Shown here: positions 27,412-36,482 of the stretch, in pieces
Layout: the number at the start of each line of letters is the position of its first letter
How positions within the stretch are numbered: the stretch's first letter is position 1
Source: Planctomycetota bacterium
Lineage (GTDB): Bacteria > Planctomycetota > Phycisphaerae > Phycisphaerales > UBA5793
Reading direction: 5' to 3'
NCBI GenBank assembly: GCA_013112555.1
Contig: JABFGK010000001.1
Span: 2,082,581-2,146,580, forward strand
DNA length: 64,000 nucleotides
Notes under the pieces: model-generated
Told to the model about the DNA's origin: nothing
Database searches by the model: none
What the model saw: the letters and a program-made list of their open reading frames with translations, nothing else
Translations under genes and position numbers: made by a program

Positions 27412-28680
27412 TTAATCCTGGTGGCTTCTCTTGGCAGGCCGGAGGCTGATCAGCATCGTGACTGCATAGAGCAGGAACATGACGACAATGCCCTTCCAGT
27501 GAGGCGGCTTGTCGATCGAGCCGGGGTTCGGCGCCGGGTCCGCACCGACATCGACCAGATTGCCGATTGCTGCCAGTGCTGCGGCTTCGCTGGTCATCGT
27601 CTGGACCTGGAAGTTGTTGAGTTCGACCCGAGCGTTGCGGACGATCAAGTGATGCAGCGTCGCGCCGGCCGGGACCAGGAACTCAAGCCAGATGCCCTGC
27701 GTGGCAGCCGAGCCGATCGAGATCGCACAGATGTCGCCGGCGTCATAGGGCCATCGCCCCTGATTCGTGGTGTTGCTTTCATACCGCTGGACAAAAGCAT
27801 GCGGGTGGATGGGCACCATCCGGCCGCCGGGCATTTCGACAACGAGTCGCGACTGCGCCTTGGTGAGGCGGAGTTTACTACCGCCGTCCCAGGCTCCCTG
27901 CTCGACGGAAATGCTGATTGAGTACACCTCGCCGGTCCCGTTACTGGCCAGTTGCCGATCGCGATCAATCCCGGTCAGGCTCGAGAGGAACTGCTGCATG
28001 TCCGTCGGGACAAACCTGATGATGTCATTGACCTTGAGCGCACTGGGCCTCATCCCCATGCGGCTCGCGCCGTTCTCGTAACTGGCCCGATACATGCTGG
28101 CCTGCTGCGCCAGATCAGGATACCAGTTTGCCAACGGTTCGTAGACGGCCATCGAGCCGAGGCTCGCATTGGAGTAGTACCATGACGTCCACTCATCGAC
28201 AGGTGCCCAGAGTTGTCCTTCGGCCCCGCCGGCCTTGTTGATCACGCCGCCCTGGTCGACGACCCATCCCGAGTAGCCGATGATCTTGGCCGGGCCCTGA
28301 ATGAACTGCAGGCCGATGAGGAGGACGCCGGCAGTCAGGACGCCTGACAGGATCCCGGCAATCCCGCCACCGACGAGATTCTGAGTATGAGACAGGTCGG
28401 TGTTGGCAAAGCACAACTTGTCGGTCGCCGTTCGCAGAAGAGCGAGAAAGATGGCAAACAGGACAATGAGAATCGTCCCCCACAAGAGGTCGATCAAAGC
28501 CGGGGAGTTAATACGCGGCGCAATGAGGTAGACGCACGGTTCCCACAGTGCAAAGGCCATGGCACCGGCGGTGATGACACACGCCAGATGCAGCAGGCTG
28601 CTGAAAAACCCCTGGGACGCCAGCACATACGCGATGATGGCGACGGTTCCCAATACTGCCAGGCTCATGAGGACTGCCAT
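27412..28680 (-). CDS. CvpA-like membrane protein with C-terminal extension
   Basis: The first about 170 residues, with four hydrophobic helices and a GGGIAGILSGVLTAGVLL segment, resemble the CvpA (colicin V production) membrane domain, whose function is unclear. Residues about 170-390 form a large soluble beta-rich region without a recognised motif, and a single helix follows near the C-terminus (KGIVVMFLLYAVTMLISL). The 422-residue protein is much longer than CvpA (about 160). It lies between the GspE-like gene and ispE on the same strand. Confidence 0.75.
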   Translation of the reverse strand: MAVLMSLAVLGTVAIIAYVLASQGFFSSLLHLACVITAGAMAFALWEPCVYLIAPRINSPALIDLLWGTILIVLFAIFLALLRTATDKLCFANTDLSHTQNLVGGGIAGILSGVLTAGVLLIGLQFIQGPAKIIGYSGWVVDQGGVINKAGGAEGQLWAPVDEWTSWYYSNASLGSMAVYEPLANWYPDLAQQASMYRASYENGASRMGMRPSALKVNDIIRFVPTDMQQFLSSLTGIDRDRQLASNGTGEVYSISISVEQGAWDGGSKLRLTKAQSRLVVEMPGGRMVPIHPHAFVQRYESNTTNQGRWPYDAGDICAISIGSAATQGIWLEFLVPAGATLHHLIVRNARVELNNFQVQTMTSEAAALAAIGNLVDVGADPAPNPGSIDKPPHWKGIVVMFLLYAVTMLISLRPAKRSHQD

Positions 28681-28754
28681 AGATCAGCACCTCTCGCTTT
28701 TTCTGTCTGTTCGTCTGCGGCCACCCGGCTCCGAGCGACGGGCGACGATCAGTT

Positions 28755-30467
28755 TCATGTCTTTGCAGGGGCTGCCTTCTGCGGTGCGGACTCAGACCGC
28801 TTGCTGCCACCTGCACTACTGCTCTTTGACTTCGTAACCCTGATGACCTCGTCGATACTGGTCGTGCCTTCGATGGCTCGGCGCAAGGAGGCCTGCTGCA
28901 GTGTCATGTACTGCTTCCGCCGCATATGGACCTTGACGGCATTCAAGTCGCCCTTCGCCACCAGCGAACGGGCCTCATCGTCGAAACTCATCACTTCAAA
29001 CGCAGCCACGAGACCGCTGTACCCCAGCCCGTTACACATCGGGCACTGGATTTCCTTGTTGCGGTCGATGATCTTCCCGGTTGGCTTGTAGAGTTGACGG
29101 ACCTGCTCGGCAGGGAGCCCGAGTTTCTTGAGTTGTTCGGCCGGCGGCTGATAGGCGAGTTTGCAGTGCTCGCACAGTTTCCGCATCAGGCGCTGGTGTG
29201 TCAGTATCCGGAGGGGTTCGGCTGCCTTCTTCATATCGCCGACGGCCTTGATCCAGCGGGCCAGCGTTTCCATCGCCGAATCCGACTTCATGCCGAGATA
29301 CGTCAGCGGCCCCTTCGAACCCGGGAAGGCCACTTCCTGGGCGGTCCGGTCGTCCACCATGTCCGACACCATCATGAGCGTCGGGTCGCGGCGGAGCATG
29401 GATCGGAGTTGAATGGCGAACTCGATGCCCTTCTCAGGATCGTACTCGGTATGCCCGACGCCGTCGATTTGAAGCAGATGCTCGACTTCGAGCGTTCGGA
29501 TGTTCGAGGTAAAGGCATCGTGGAACTTGATGAGGGTGTACAGCGAGGTCGTGCGGCCCTGGCCGGCTGGGGCGCTGACCAGAACGACGCCGTGCTTGTT
29601 CTCGACGACGCGGCCGTGCTGTTCCTGCTGCTTCTTCGACAGGCCGAGTTCCTCCGGCTTCCGAGTGACCTGCTTCTTCAGATTGAAGTCCGCCCGCATG
29701 GTCTGGCCGGCTGAGGTTCCCGAGGTCCGGACGCGGATCTCAAACGTCTCGGCCCCGAACTTGGCGGTGCAGTCGCCCCGCTGTTTGCGTCTCTTGTCCT
29801 CGACATCGAGCGTCGACAGATCCTTGAAGTAGTCGATGATGGCTGAAGCAGTGGCCATGTCGAGCGGGTTGCGGCGATATCGAACGGTGTCCACAATCTG
29901 ACTGACCTGGCACTGCCCGCCTTTGGCCGGCACCATTTCGAGCGATGAGGCTCCGGCCAGGAATGCCGGGGAGAGCAACTCCTCCAACGCCAGGTGCACC
30001 TGATACCGAGGATCCTCTCGATCAGGAGCGACCCGCTGCACGCCGGTGCCGTCAGTCATGGAGATGGAAGCGGCCTTCGTCGACCTGGCGACTTTGCGCT
30101 TCTGCATGCCGGACCGGATTGACTCGAATGAGAAGTGGTACTTCTTGTCATCCGGGACCTGGGAGTTGCGGTGGTACCAGTAGACGATTGTGGAACTGAA
30201 TGTGACGAGAATCCCAATCGGGAAGCCGAGGAAGGCCCACCACCAGACCGGGATGGGGGCCACCATCAGGCCAAAGCCGACCAGGCCGCAGATGAGGTGA
30301 GCCATGTTCCAGTTTCGCTGGGCCAGATGCCAGTACTTGGCATCCTTATCGAGCCGATCGGAGACCAGCCAGCCCCAGATGACCAGGATGGCCGAAGCCA
30401 GGAGTGGGGTCCAGGCTCCGACGAGGATGTACCAGTTCTCCTGAGCCGTCACAAGCATTGGGTGCAT
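28755..30467 (-). CDS. Membrane-anchored GspE/PilB-like protein with degenerate ATPase motifs
   Basis: The 570-residue protein matches the type II/IV secretion ATPase family in its core and its C-terminal metal site (C432xxC435...C475xxC478), but three features differ. The Walker A loop reads APAGQGRTT at 299-307, with the first Gly and the catalytic Lys replaced. The Walker B region reads TLMMVSDMVDD (363-373), where PilT-like proteins have VxxGEIRD. The N-terminus has about three membrane helices (residues 13-100), while GspE and PilB are cytosolic. It may be a non-hydrolysing partner of the PilT ATPase encoded upstream on the same strand. The frame could also start at a TTG two codons earlier. 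Confidence 0.85.
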   Translation of the reverse strand: MHPMLVTAQENWYILVGAWTPLLASAILVIWGWLVSDRLDKDAKYWHLAQRNWNMAHLICGLVGFGLMVAPIPVWWWAFLGFPIGILVTFSSTIVYWYHRNSQVPDDKKYHFSFESIRSGMQKRKVARSTKAASISMTDGTGVQRVAPDREDPRYQVHLALEELLSPAFLAGASSLEMVPAKGGQCQVSQIVDTVRYRRNPLDMATASAIIDYFKDLSTLDVEDKRRKQRGDCTAKFGAETFEIRVRTSGTSAGQTMRADFNLKKQVTRKPEELGLSKKQQEQHGRVVENKHGVVLVSAPAGQGRTTSLYTLIKFHDAFTSNIRTLEVEHLLQIDGVGHTEYDPEKGIEFAIQLRSMLRRDPTLMMVSDMVDDRTAQEVAFPGSKGPLTYLGMKSDSAMETLARWIKAVGDMKKAAEPLRILTHQRLMRKLCEHCKLAYQPPAEQLKKLGLPAEQVRQLYKPTGKIIDRNKEIQCPMCNGLGYSGLVAAFEVMSFDDEARSLVAKGDLNAVKVHMRRKQYMTLQQASLRRAIEGTTSIDEVIRVTKSKSSSAGGSKRSESAPQKAAPAKT

Positions 30468-30800
30468 AATCAAACCGCCCTTGTCGAGTGAATCTCCACG
30501 TCCTGCACTGTTGCGTCAGCGGCTGCCGCCGGGTCTCACAACAGGAGTCATGCACAGCCGGCTTCGTCAGCCGTCGGCAGCATCGGTTCGAGCATCCCGA
30601 GATGCTTCCTGGCGGCCTTCGCCGCGATGCGATCCTCAGGTCGTCGAATGTGCTGCGCTTCCAGGTCTCCGCCTCAACCACCGTCGGCCGGCGGTTGCGG
30701 TATGGACAATAGGCGGGCAGAGCACTTGGAGCCGTTGGGTCGTCGATGAAATCCCTGCTGCGGGCAACGGGGAACCGGTTCCAGGGCACTGCACGCCCGG
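30468..30800. other. Gap between pilT and the GspE-like gene
   Basis: About 330 bases. A minus-strand frame runs through it, but its translation is Arg/Pro/Cys-rich without structure and overlaps the start of the next gene. I see no terminator or clear promoter. Confidence 0.4.
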
Positions 30801-31943
30801 TCAGGTGATCCCCTTGAGTCTCATGGCGAGTTCCTCGGGGTTCGGGGTCGCCTCCATCGCGACCTTGAGGTGTATGTACTCCTGCTCAACCAGTTCCACC
30901 AGCGAACTGGTGAAGTCGATCATGCCGGCGTCACGGTTCGCCTTGATGATGTCCAGCAACTCGCCCTCACGCGCCTCAAGGACGAACTTGCGGCAGACCG
31001 CCGTATTCAACAGAACCTCGATGGCCGGTATTCGCGGAATGTGCTCGTGGAGCGTCGGGAGCAACTTCTGGTAGATGATGCCGCGGAGGTTGTAGGCGAG
31101 CAGTTTTCGGATCTGCTCGCGTTCATCGGTCGTGAACAGGTCATAGATTCGGCCGAAAGACTGCCAGGCGGATGAGGCGTGAATCGTACCGAAGACAAGG
31201 TGGCCGGTTTCTGCAGCCCGGATGGCTGCCTCGAACGTTTCCTTGTCTCGCATTTCACCGATGAGCACGACGTCCGGATTCTCACGCACGAGTGACCGCA
31301 GTGCATCGTTGAAGTCAACGCAATCGATCCCAACCTCGCGCTGATTGATGAACGCCTTGGCATCCTTGAAGATGTACTCGATCGGGTCCTCGATCGTCAC
31401 AATGTGAACGGCCTTGCGTTCATTGATGTACTGGAGCATCGAGGCGATCGTGGTTGACTTGCCGGACCCGGTCACGCCTGACAGCAGCACCAGTCCCTGG
31501 GCTGACATGGCCAGGTTCGACAGCGTGTCGGGCAGGTAGAGGTCGGCAAACCGTTTGATATTACTGGTAATGAGTCGGGCAGCAATGGCCGGCTTGCCGC
31601 GGGCCATAAACAGGTTGACACGGAATCGATTGTCTTCGTCAAAGTCATAGGCGAAGTCGGCTGCACCCCGATGCCTGAACCCGTCATGCTGCTCCTCGTC
31701 GAGCACATCCCGGGCAATCTGGAACATATCGTCGCGGGTGACCATGTCCACCTTGAGGGGCTTGAGCGTGCCTCTGAGCCGCACCTTCGGGGGTGCATCC
31801 ACCTTGACGATCAGATCGGATGCCCCGTAATGGATGGTCGCCTCGAGGAATTTCCGGAGGAGGACTTCACCCTCGCCCTCTTCGGTCCCGAAATCATGGT
31901 GTCCCGTCTTGGCTGTCGCAATCACCGTCTTTTCTACTCTCAC
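30801..31943 (-). CDS. pilT: Twitching motility / pilus retraction ATPase
   Basis: Hexameric ATPase that depolymerises type IV pili. The 380-residue protein begins at a GTG with AGGAG seven bases upstream. It has the Walker A loop GVTGSGKST (156-164), the catalytic region PDVVLIGEMRD (E230), the histidine box GTIHASSAWQS and the C-terminal AIRAAETGHLV-type arginine region. All key residues are intact, unlike the GspE-like neighbour. No pilin, PilB or PilC gene is adjacent, though a pseudopilin-like gene is at 55541-56239. Confidence 0.95.
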   Translation of the reverse strand: MRVEKTVIATAKTGHHDFGTEEGEGEVLLRKFLEATIHYGASDLIVKVDAPPKVRLRGTLKPLKVDMVTRDDMFQIARDVLDEEQHDGFRHRGAADFAYDFDEDNRFRVNLFMARGKPAIAARLITSNIKRFADLYLPDTLSNLAMSAQGLVLLSGVTGSGKSTTIASMLQYINERKAVHIVTIEDPIEYIFKDAKAFINQREVGIDCVDFNDALRSLVRENPDVVLIGEMRDKETFEAAIRAAETGHLVFGTIHASSAWQSFGRIYDLFTTDEREQIRKLLAYNLRGIIYQKLLPTLHEHIPRIPAIEVLLNTAVCRKFVLEAREGELLDIIKANRDAGMIDFTSSLVELVEQEYIHLKVAMEATPNPEELAMRLKGIT

Positions 31944-32427
31944 AACCGGCTCCTGAAAAAGGTCCTTGCTCAGTGGAACGGTACTGTATGATCCTCGGCG
32001 TCCCGGGCTCTACCGCTCCCGGGAAGTCGGCGCATCGGCCGCCATGCTGCACGCATGGGGTCTCGGGCAATCCCGGTGGCAGGATAGCCCCATGTCGCTT
32101 GGCCCGACTGGCTCATACGGGTTGGCTCAGGTGTTCCGGCCGATCTCAGGCATCGGCTGCCGGGGGTGGCGTGTCACACCGTCGCATTCGGTCCGCCCCG
32201 ATCACCGTCCATCTCTCTCGCTGTTCGGACCCAATACTATATCACACGCGAGAGCCTCGTGCGTGCCCGGGAGGGAGATCATCCCCGCTTGAACCGGTGT
32301 TTGTGGTTGTTTTATTCCCCGATCTGCGGACGATGGGCCGCGCAGGTGGCAGAAACGGCACGCGGAGGGTGCTGACGGCGGATTATCACGGCCGCCGGCC
32401 TCGAATGCCTGATCATCGACTCTGCCC
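31944..32427. other. Divergent intergenic region between pilT and cdsA
   Basis: About 480 bases with no supported gene. It must hold both promoters. TATGAT at about 31986-31991 (plus strand) and TACTAT near 32235 are -10-like, but neither has a good -35. One frame reads through to cdsA, but its translation is not protein-like. Confidence 0.4.
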
Positions 32428-32433
32428 TATGCT
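32428..32433 (+). promoter_or_regulatory. -10-like hexamer directly before cdsA
   Basis: TATGCT ends five bases before the GTG at 32439. Transcription would begin at the start codon, giving a leaderless mRNA. No Shine-Dalgarno sequence is present. Confidence 0.35.
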
Positions 32434-32438
32434 TGGGC

Positions 32439-33401
32439 GTGTTGAAACACCGTCTGACCTTCGGCCCCATTCTGATACTCGGCCTCCTGCTGGTTTTCTG
32501 GCTGGACGGCTGGTTGGATCACGTGGAACTCGAAGGATCCATGAAGCGCCTGTTCATGGACCGCTCACATTTGCCAAGCGGGTTGGCCTTTTTTGCCCTC
32601 GGTCTCGCGGTCCTGCCCCCTGCTGCCTGGGAACTGACCCGCATCTTCCGGGCCAACCACATCATGGCCTCGCTGCGCATGACCACGTTTGCAGCGGTCT
32701 TCGGGTACATGATTCACTTCATCATCCCATCCGAGACGGAGCCGCTGTCAGCGGTGGCTGTCGTGTGCACCGGGTTGGTCATCATGTTCGTCTTTGCCCT
32801 GGCATGGTACAGCCGGGATCAGAATGTGGAGGGGGTGGTGGCTGCAGCGGGGGGGACCATGTTTGCGATGATATATCTCGGGCTGATGCTCGGGTTCCTG
32901 CTGGCGATTCGCCGTTGGAACTCGCCGTGGCTGATCGTGTCGATTGTGCTGACCACAAAGAGTTGTGATATCGGTGCCTACTTCACCGGGCGGTGGCTCG
33001 GCCGGCACAAGTTGATTGAGTGGCTCAGCCCGAAGAAGACATGGGAAGGCCTGATCGGCGGGCTGCTGACGTCCACCGGGGTGGCGCTGCTGCTGTGCTG
33101 GTGGGGGCAGACCCTGGACCCGATGGTGGACGTGGATGGTACCATGATGCCGCTGGGCTACGAGGTCCGCGAAGGCCTGCGGTACCAGTTGCACTTCCAC
33201 CCACTGCTGGCCGGCGTGGCCGGCTTTCTCTTCGGCTTGACCGGGCAGGCAGGGGATTTGACGGCAAGTCTGCTGAAGCGCGATGCCGGCATCAAAGACT
33301 CCTCAAGTGTGATACCGGGCTTCGGGGGTGTGCTGGACGTGCTCGACAGCCCGCTGCTGGTGGCACCGCTGGCCTACTGGATGCTCCGGCTGGCTGGGTA
33401 A
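32439..33401 (+). CDS. cdsA: Phosphatidate cytidylyltransferase
   Basis: CdsA makes CDP-diacylglycerol from phosphatidic acid and CTP, the branch point of phospholipid synthesis. The 320-residue protein has about eight membrane helices. Its C-terminal signature SLLKRDAGIKDSSSVIPGFG and GGVLDVLDS follows the family pattern SxxKRxxxxKDxxxxxPGHGGxxDRxDS, with Phe for His in PGHGG and Val for Arg before the last Asp. The start is uncertain: a TTG at 32433 or the GTG at 32439. The latter suits a leaderless transcript. Confidence 0.92.
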   Translation: MLKHRLTFGPILILGLLLVFWLDGWLDHVELEGSMKRLFMDRSHLPSGLAFFALGLAVLPPAAWELTRIFRANHIMASLRMTTFAAVFGYMIHFIIPSETEPLSAVAVVCTGLVIMFVFALAWYSRDQNVEGVVAAAGGTMFAMIYLGLMLGFLLAIRRWNSPWLIVSIVLTTKSCDIGAYFTGRWLGRHKLIEWLSPKKTWEGLIGGLLTSTGVALLLCWWGQTLDPMVDVDGTMMPLGYEVREGLRYQLHFHPLLAGVAGFLFGLTGQAGDLTASLLKRDAGIKDSSSVIPGFGGVLDVLDSPLLVAPLAYWMLRLAG

Positions 33402-33539
33402 CGCCGTGATCCGGCAGCAGTTAATGCTACAAAGCGACCCAACAGGCAACGTCCAAACTCGCAGTGAGCCGGAATCGGCCCTAGACTGATCGACTGTCGG
33501 CAAACGGCCGGCAAGCGGCAACAGTCGGAGTATCGCTAC

Positions 33540-34304
33540 ATGTCAATGACGGACAAACTTCACGAACTTTACAAGGTCGATCGGCAACTGCGGGCGCTTC
33601 AGACACGCGTCGCAGTCAATGAGCGATACCTGAAGGCCCACCAGGCTCAACTGGACGACCTGAATACGCGGCGGGCAGCGCTTCAGCAGGAATCGAAGCA
33701 GACAGCAGCCACAGCCACCAACCTGGAGACGGAGGCCGGTGGGATTGAGGACAAGATTGCCAAACTGCGCGAGCAGATGAATCAATCGCAGACGAACAAG
33801 CAGTACCAGGCATTTCTGACTGAGATCAATACCCTCAAGGCTGACAAGGATGGGATTGAGACGGAATCGATCGGGCACCTGACACGGATCGACGAGTTGA
33901 ATGCCCAGATTGAAGACCTTGACGCTCAGATTGCTGAGAAGGAAACGCTCAAGAAGGCCACCCTGGCTGAACTGGAGACGTCCCGCTCGGAGGTCGCATC
34001 GAGCGTTGAGGAACTGCAGCGACGGCGAGATGTGTGCCGTCGTGAGATTCCACCGGAGATCGGGGCGGAGTACGAGGATCTGCTCGAATGGCAGGACGGC
34101 GAGGCTATGTCGGAGGTGGTCGAGGAGGATCGCCGGCGCATGGAGTATGCCTGTGGGGCCTGCAACATGCAGATCCCGATTGAGCGCGTCAGTGAGTTGC
34201 TGTCGGCAAACGGCCCGGCGTCACGGTGCCCGAGTTGCCGGCGTTTTCTTTTCCTGGGCAGCGATCTGCGGGCAGCGCTCGAACTTAAGTCGCAGAGTCG
34301 GTAA
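33540..34304 (+). CDS. Coiled-coil protein with C4 zinc ribbon (CT398-like)
   Basis: The 254-residue protein has a long coiled coil (about 1-175) rich in Lys, Glu, Gln and Leu, then a zinc ribbon CGACNMQIP...RCPSCRRFLFL at about 203-240. It matches the C4-type zinc-ribbon family that includes chlamydial CT398, which in Chlamydia contacts sigma-54 and secretion components. The role in other bacteria is unknown. It follows cdsA by about 140 bases on the same strand. Confidence 0.88.
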   Translation: MSMTDKLHELYKVDRQLRALQTRVAVNERYLKAHQAQLDDLNTRRAALQQESKQTAATATNLETEAGGIEDKIAKLREQMNQSQTNKQYQAFLTEINTLKADKDGIETESIGHLTRIDELNAQIEDLDAQIAEKETLKKATLAELETSRSEVASSVEELQRRRDVCRREIPPEIGAEYEDLLEWQDGEAMSEVVEEDRRRMEYACGACNMQIPIERVSELLSANGPASRCPSCRRFLFLGSDLRAALELKSQSR

Positions 34305-34332
34305 TCGCGACACGGCTCGCCTGATGAGGGGG

Positions 34333-34561
34333 CGTAGGGGCACATTGCATGTGCCCTCTTCTTCCGACGAGCCGCGCACGTGAGTAAGCGGGCAGCCCAG
34401 GCGTAAGCCTCAATTGCGTGGCACGTTCACCGCTTCGCGGTGGAATCCGCCCAACGCCGGGATGATGGGCCGTAGGGGCACATTGCATGTGCCCTCTTCT
34501 TCCGACGAGCCGCGCACGTGAGTAAGCGGGCAGCCCAGGCGTAAGCCTCGATTGCGTGGCA
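34333..34561. repeat. 91-bp direct repeat, two copies 138 bp apart
   Basis: Positions 34333-34423 and 34471-34561 are almost identical. Each contains the palindrome GGGCACATTGCATGTGCCC, then CCGACGAGCCGCGCACGTGA and a C[AG]ATTGCGTGGCA end. Between them lies a small CGCTTCGCGGTG palindrome. The DNA is non-coding. Confidence 0.9.
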
Positions 34562-34698
34562 TGACCACCCCTCCGGGGTGAGGAGAGGTATTTTACGCGC
34601 ACCCTTCCGGGGGTGGCGCTCGTCTGCGACTCGCTTCACCCCCGGCTAAAAACGACCACCCCTTCGGGGTGAGGGATGGCTGCACCGGAATGACTTCG

Positions 34699-34783
34699 TC
34701 CGCCCTCCGGGCGGCGTGCGCTCGAGGCGCGTCCCTGTCCGGCGGCTGAAGCCGCCGGCTACGTTCGTGCGCCCTGACGGGCG
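34699..34783. repeat. 85-bp dispersed repeat, copy 1
   Basis: Made of three successive palindromes: CCGCCCTCCGGGCGG, CCGGCGGCTGAAGCCGCCGG and GCGCCCTGACGGGCG. Further copies are at 36535-36620, 36796-36880 and 37036-37120. The segment CCCGCTCCCTCACGGTCGCG that follows recurs at 36896-36915 and 59948-59967. Confidence 0.9.
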
Positions 34784-35107
34784 TTGGAGGAAAAGAGCCC
34801 GCTCCCTCACGGTCGCGGCTTGTCGGACTCAGAGACGCCCGTCCACGACGACAAAGCAAACACCCTTAATTCTCTGGACACGCCGGCCACACCGTGGTAG
34901 GTTGTCTGCGGGGCACGATGTCGAAGACCCTGTGCAATGTCAAAGGGCATGTGCCCCGAATCTGTAGGGTGGGATACGCGACGGCTTCGCAGCGCATCCC
35001 ACCGGGGGCAAGCGGTTGCAGCCCCCACGAGTCTTATCAGGCAGTAGGAATTAATTCCTACTGCCGATAACCTGACCTGTATCGATCTTCAGAATCTGAG
35101 GAAACGC
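34784..35107. repeat. Remaining part of the repeat cluster with a perfect 24-bp palindrome
   Basis: The stretch up to the HAF-repeat gene contains a GTAGGGTGGG...CCCACC hairpin (about 34967-35003), related to one at 59507-59538. At 35041-35064 there is a perfect 24-bp palindrome starting GCAGTAGGAATT, related to those at 22621 and 59917. No gene is visible. Confidence 0.75.
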
Positions 35108-36472
35108 ATGATTCGGCCTCTTATGCAGAAACGATGTACTGGGATCATCTTGTACTTGCTTGCAATCACAAGTACAACGCTTGTGCCGACGAGGCACGCC
35201 CTTGCCTGGCAGGGGCCCTATGACTACGCCGTCATCGAGATCGACACACTCGGAGGTCTCATCGGCGAAGGACGCGGCATCAATGAGTTTGGTGTGGTCA
35301 CAGGTGGCGGCAGCACCGGGCAGTGGCTCCACACGTTCACATGGAGTAACGGGACACTCACCGATATGGGGGCACTTGACCCGTACGGGGGCAGCAAAGG
35401 CGAGGCGATCAATAACCTTGGCTGGATTGCCGGCGGCTCGGGCGAATACATCCCTGTTGATATGGCCACACTGTGGAAGGATGGCGAGATCATTTCATTG
35501 GGAACGCTGGGTGGCGAGTGGAGCCATGCATACGGCATTAATGATAGTGGCCAGGTTGTCGGAAAGGCGCAGTATGACCCAGAGAGCGGCAAGCGTCATG
35601 CCTTCATTTGGTCAGACGGTGTGATGACTGAACTTCAAGGATTCGTGTACGATAGCAGTAGCGAGGCTTGGGACATCAACAACCTCGGCGAGGCCGTCGG
35701 GTTCGCCTGGCCGGATAGCGGCTCGCAGCATGCCGTGATGTGGACAGCCGATGGGACACTTGTTGATCTGACGCCCGATCTATTTGGACAGGCCCACGGT
35801 ATCAACAATCTAGGCGAAGTGGCCGGGTTCGTTGAACATGCAAATGCTGTCATGTGGAGAGACGGGGTTCCAACACAAATACATGACTGGGGCTTGGCAC
35901 AGGATAGTTATGCAGAGGCTATCAATGATTACAGCGAAGTGACCGGCTACTACATCGATTACAACAGCCAGCCTTTTGCGTTTGTCTGGACGGAGCAGGC
36001 CGGACTGAAGACCCTTGAGGATCTGATCGGCCCACAGTCGCGGTGGGAACTGGCGTATGCACTTGACATCAATGACTTCGGGATGATTGTCGGCTACGGA
36101 ATGCATGCAGACCTGCAGCGTGCCTTTGTAGCAACACCAGTAAGCCCGACAATCCAGTTGACCAATGCCCATCCCGGCGTGGCCGGCCAGGTCAACGGCA
36201 TTCGAGCCAGCGGACTCGAACCCGGCACAAGGGTGTATTTCTGCTGGAGTGGTCAAGGCGGCGGGACACTGATCCCGGGTTGTGACGTCACGGTCAACGC
36301 GCTGCAACTTGAGAATCCGACGGTCGCCGGCAGCGCGATCGCCGACGCGAACGGACGGGCAACACTCAAGGGCAACGTCCCGAGAAATGTCTCCGGCAAG
36401 ACGCTGCTGTTTCAGGCCGTCATCCCGAGTTCGTGCCAGATCAGCAATCTGGTGGTGCAGACGTTTGAGTGA
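35108..36472 (+). CDS. Secreted HAF-repeat protein
   Basis: The 454-residue protein starts at an ATG with GAGGA upstream and has a signal peptide (cleavage after about residue 33). About seven copies of the HAF repeat follow, with units such as AINNLGWIAGG, GINDSGQVVGKA, HAFIWSDG and DINDFGMIVGYG, which build a beta-propeller-like fold. The C-terminal about 90 residues (VNGIRASGLEPGTRVYFCW and GKTLLFQAVIPSSCQISN) form a separate beta domain with two cysteines. Function unknown, probably cell-surface. It is flanked on both sides by repeat clusters. Confidence 0.88.
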   Translation: MIRPLMQKRCTGIILYLLAITSTTLVPTRHALAWQGPYDYAVIEIDTLGGLIGEGRGINEFGVVTGGGSTGQWLHTFTWSNGTLTDMGALDPYGGSKGEAINNLGWIAGGSGEYIPVDMATLWKDGEIISLGTLGGEWSHAYGINDSGQVVGKAQYDPESGKRHAFIWSDGVMTELQGFVYDSSSEAWDINNLGEAVGFAWPDSGSQHAVMWTADGTLVDLTPDLFGQAHGINNLGEVAGFVEHANAVMWRDGVPTQIHDWGLAQDSYAEAINDYSEVTGYYIDYNSQPFAFVWTEQAGLKTLEDLIGPQSRWELAYALDINDFGMIVGYGMHADLQRAFVATPVSPTIQLTNAHPGVAGQVNGIRASGLEPGTRVYFCWSGQGGGTLIPGCDVTVNALQLENPTVAGSAIADANGRATLKGNVPRNVSGKTLLFQAVIPSSCQISNLVVQTFE

Positions 36473-36482
36473 GTGTCAGGTA

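Noticed and set aside
30346..30789. Minus-strand open frame between pilT and the GspE-like gene
   Set aside because: Overlaps the start of the GspE-like gene and its translation lacks any structural pattern.
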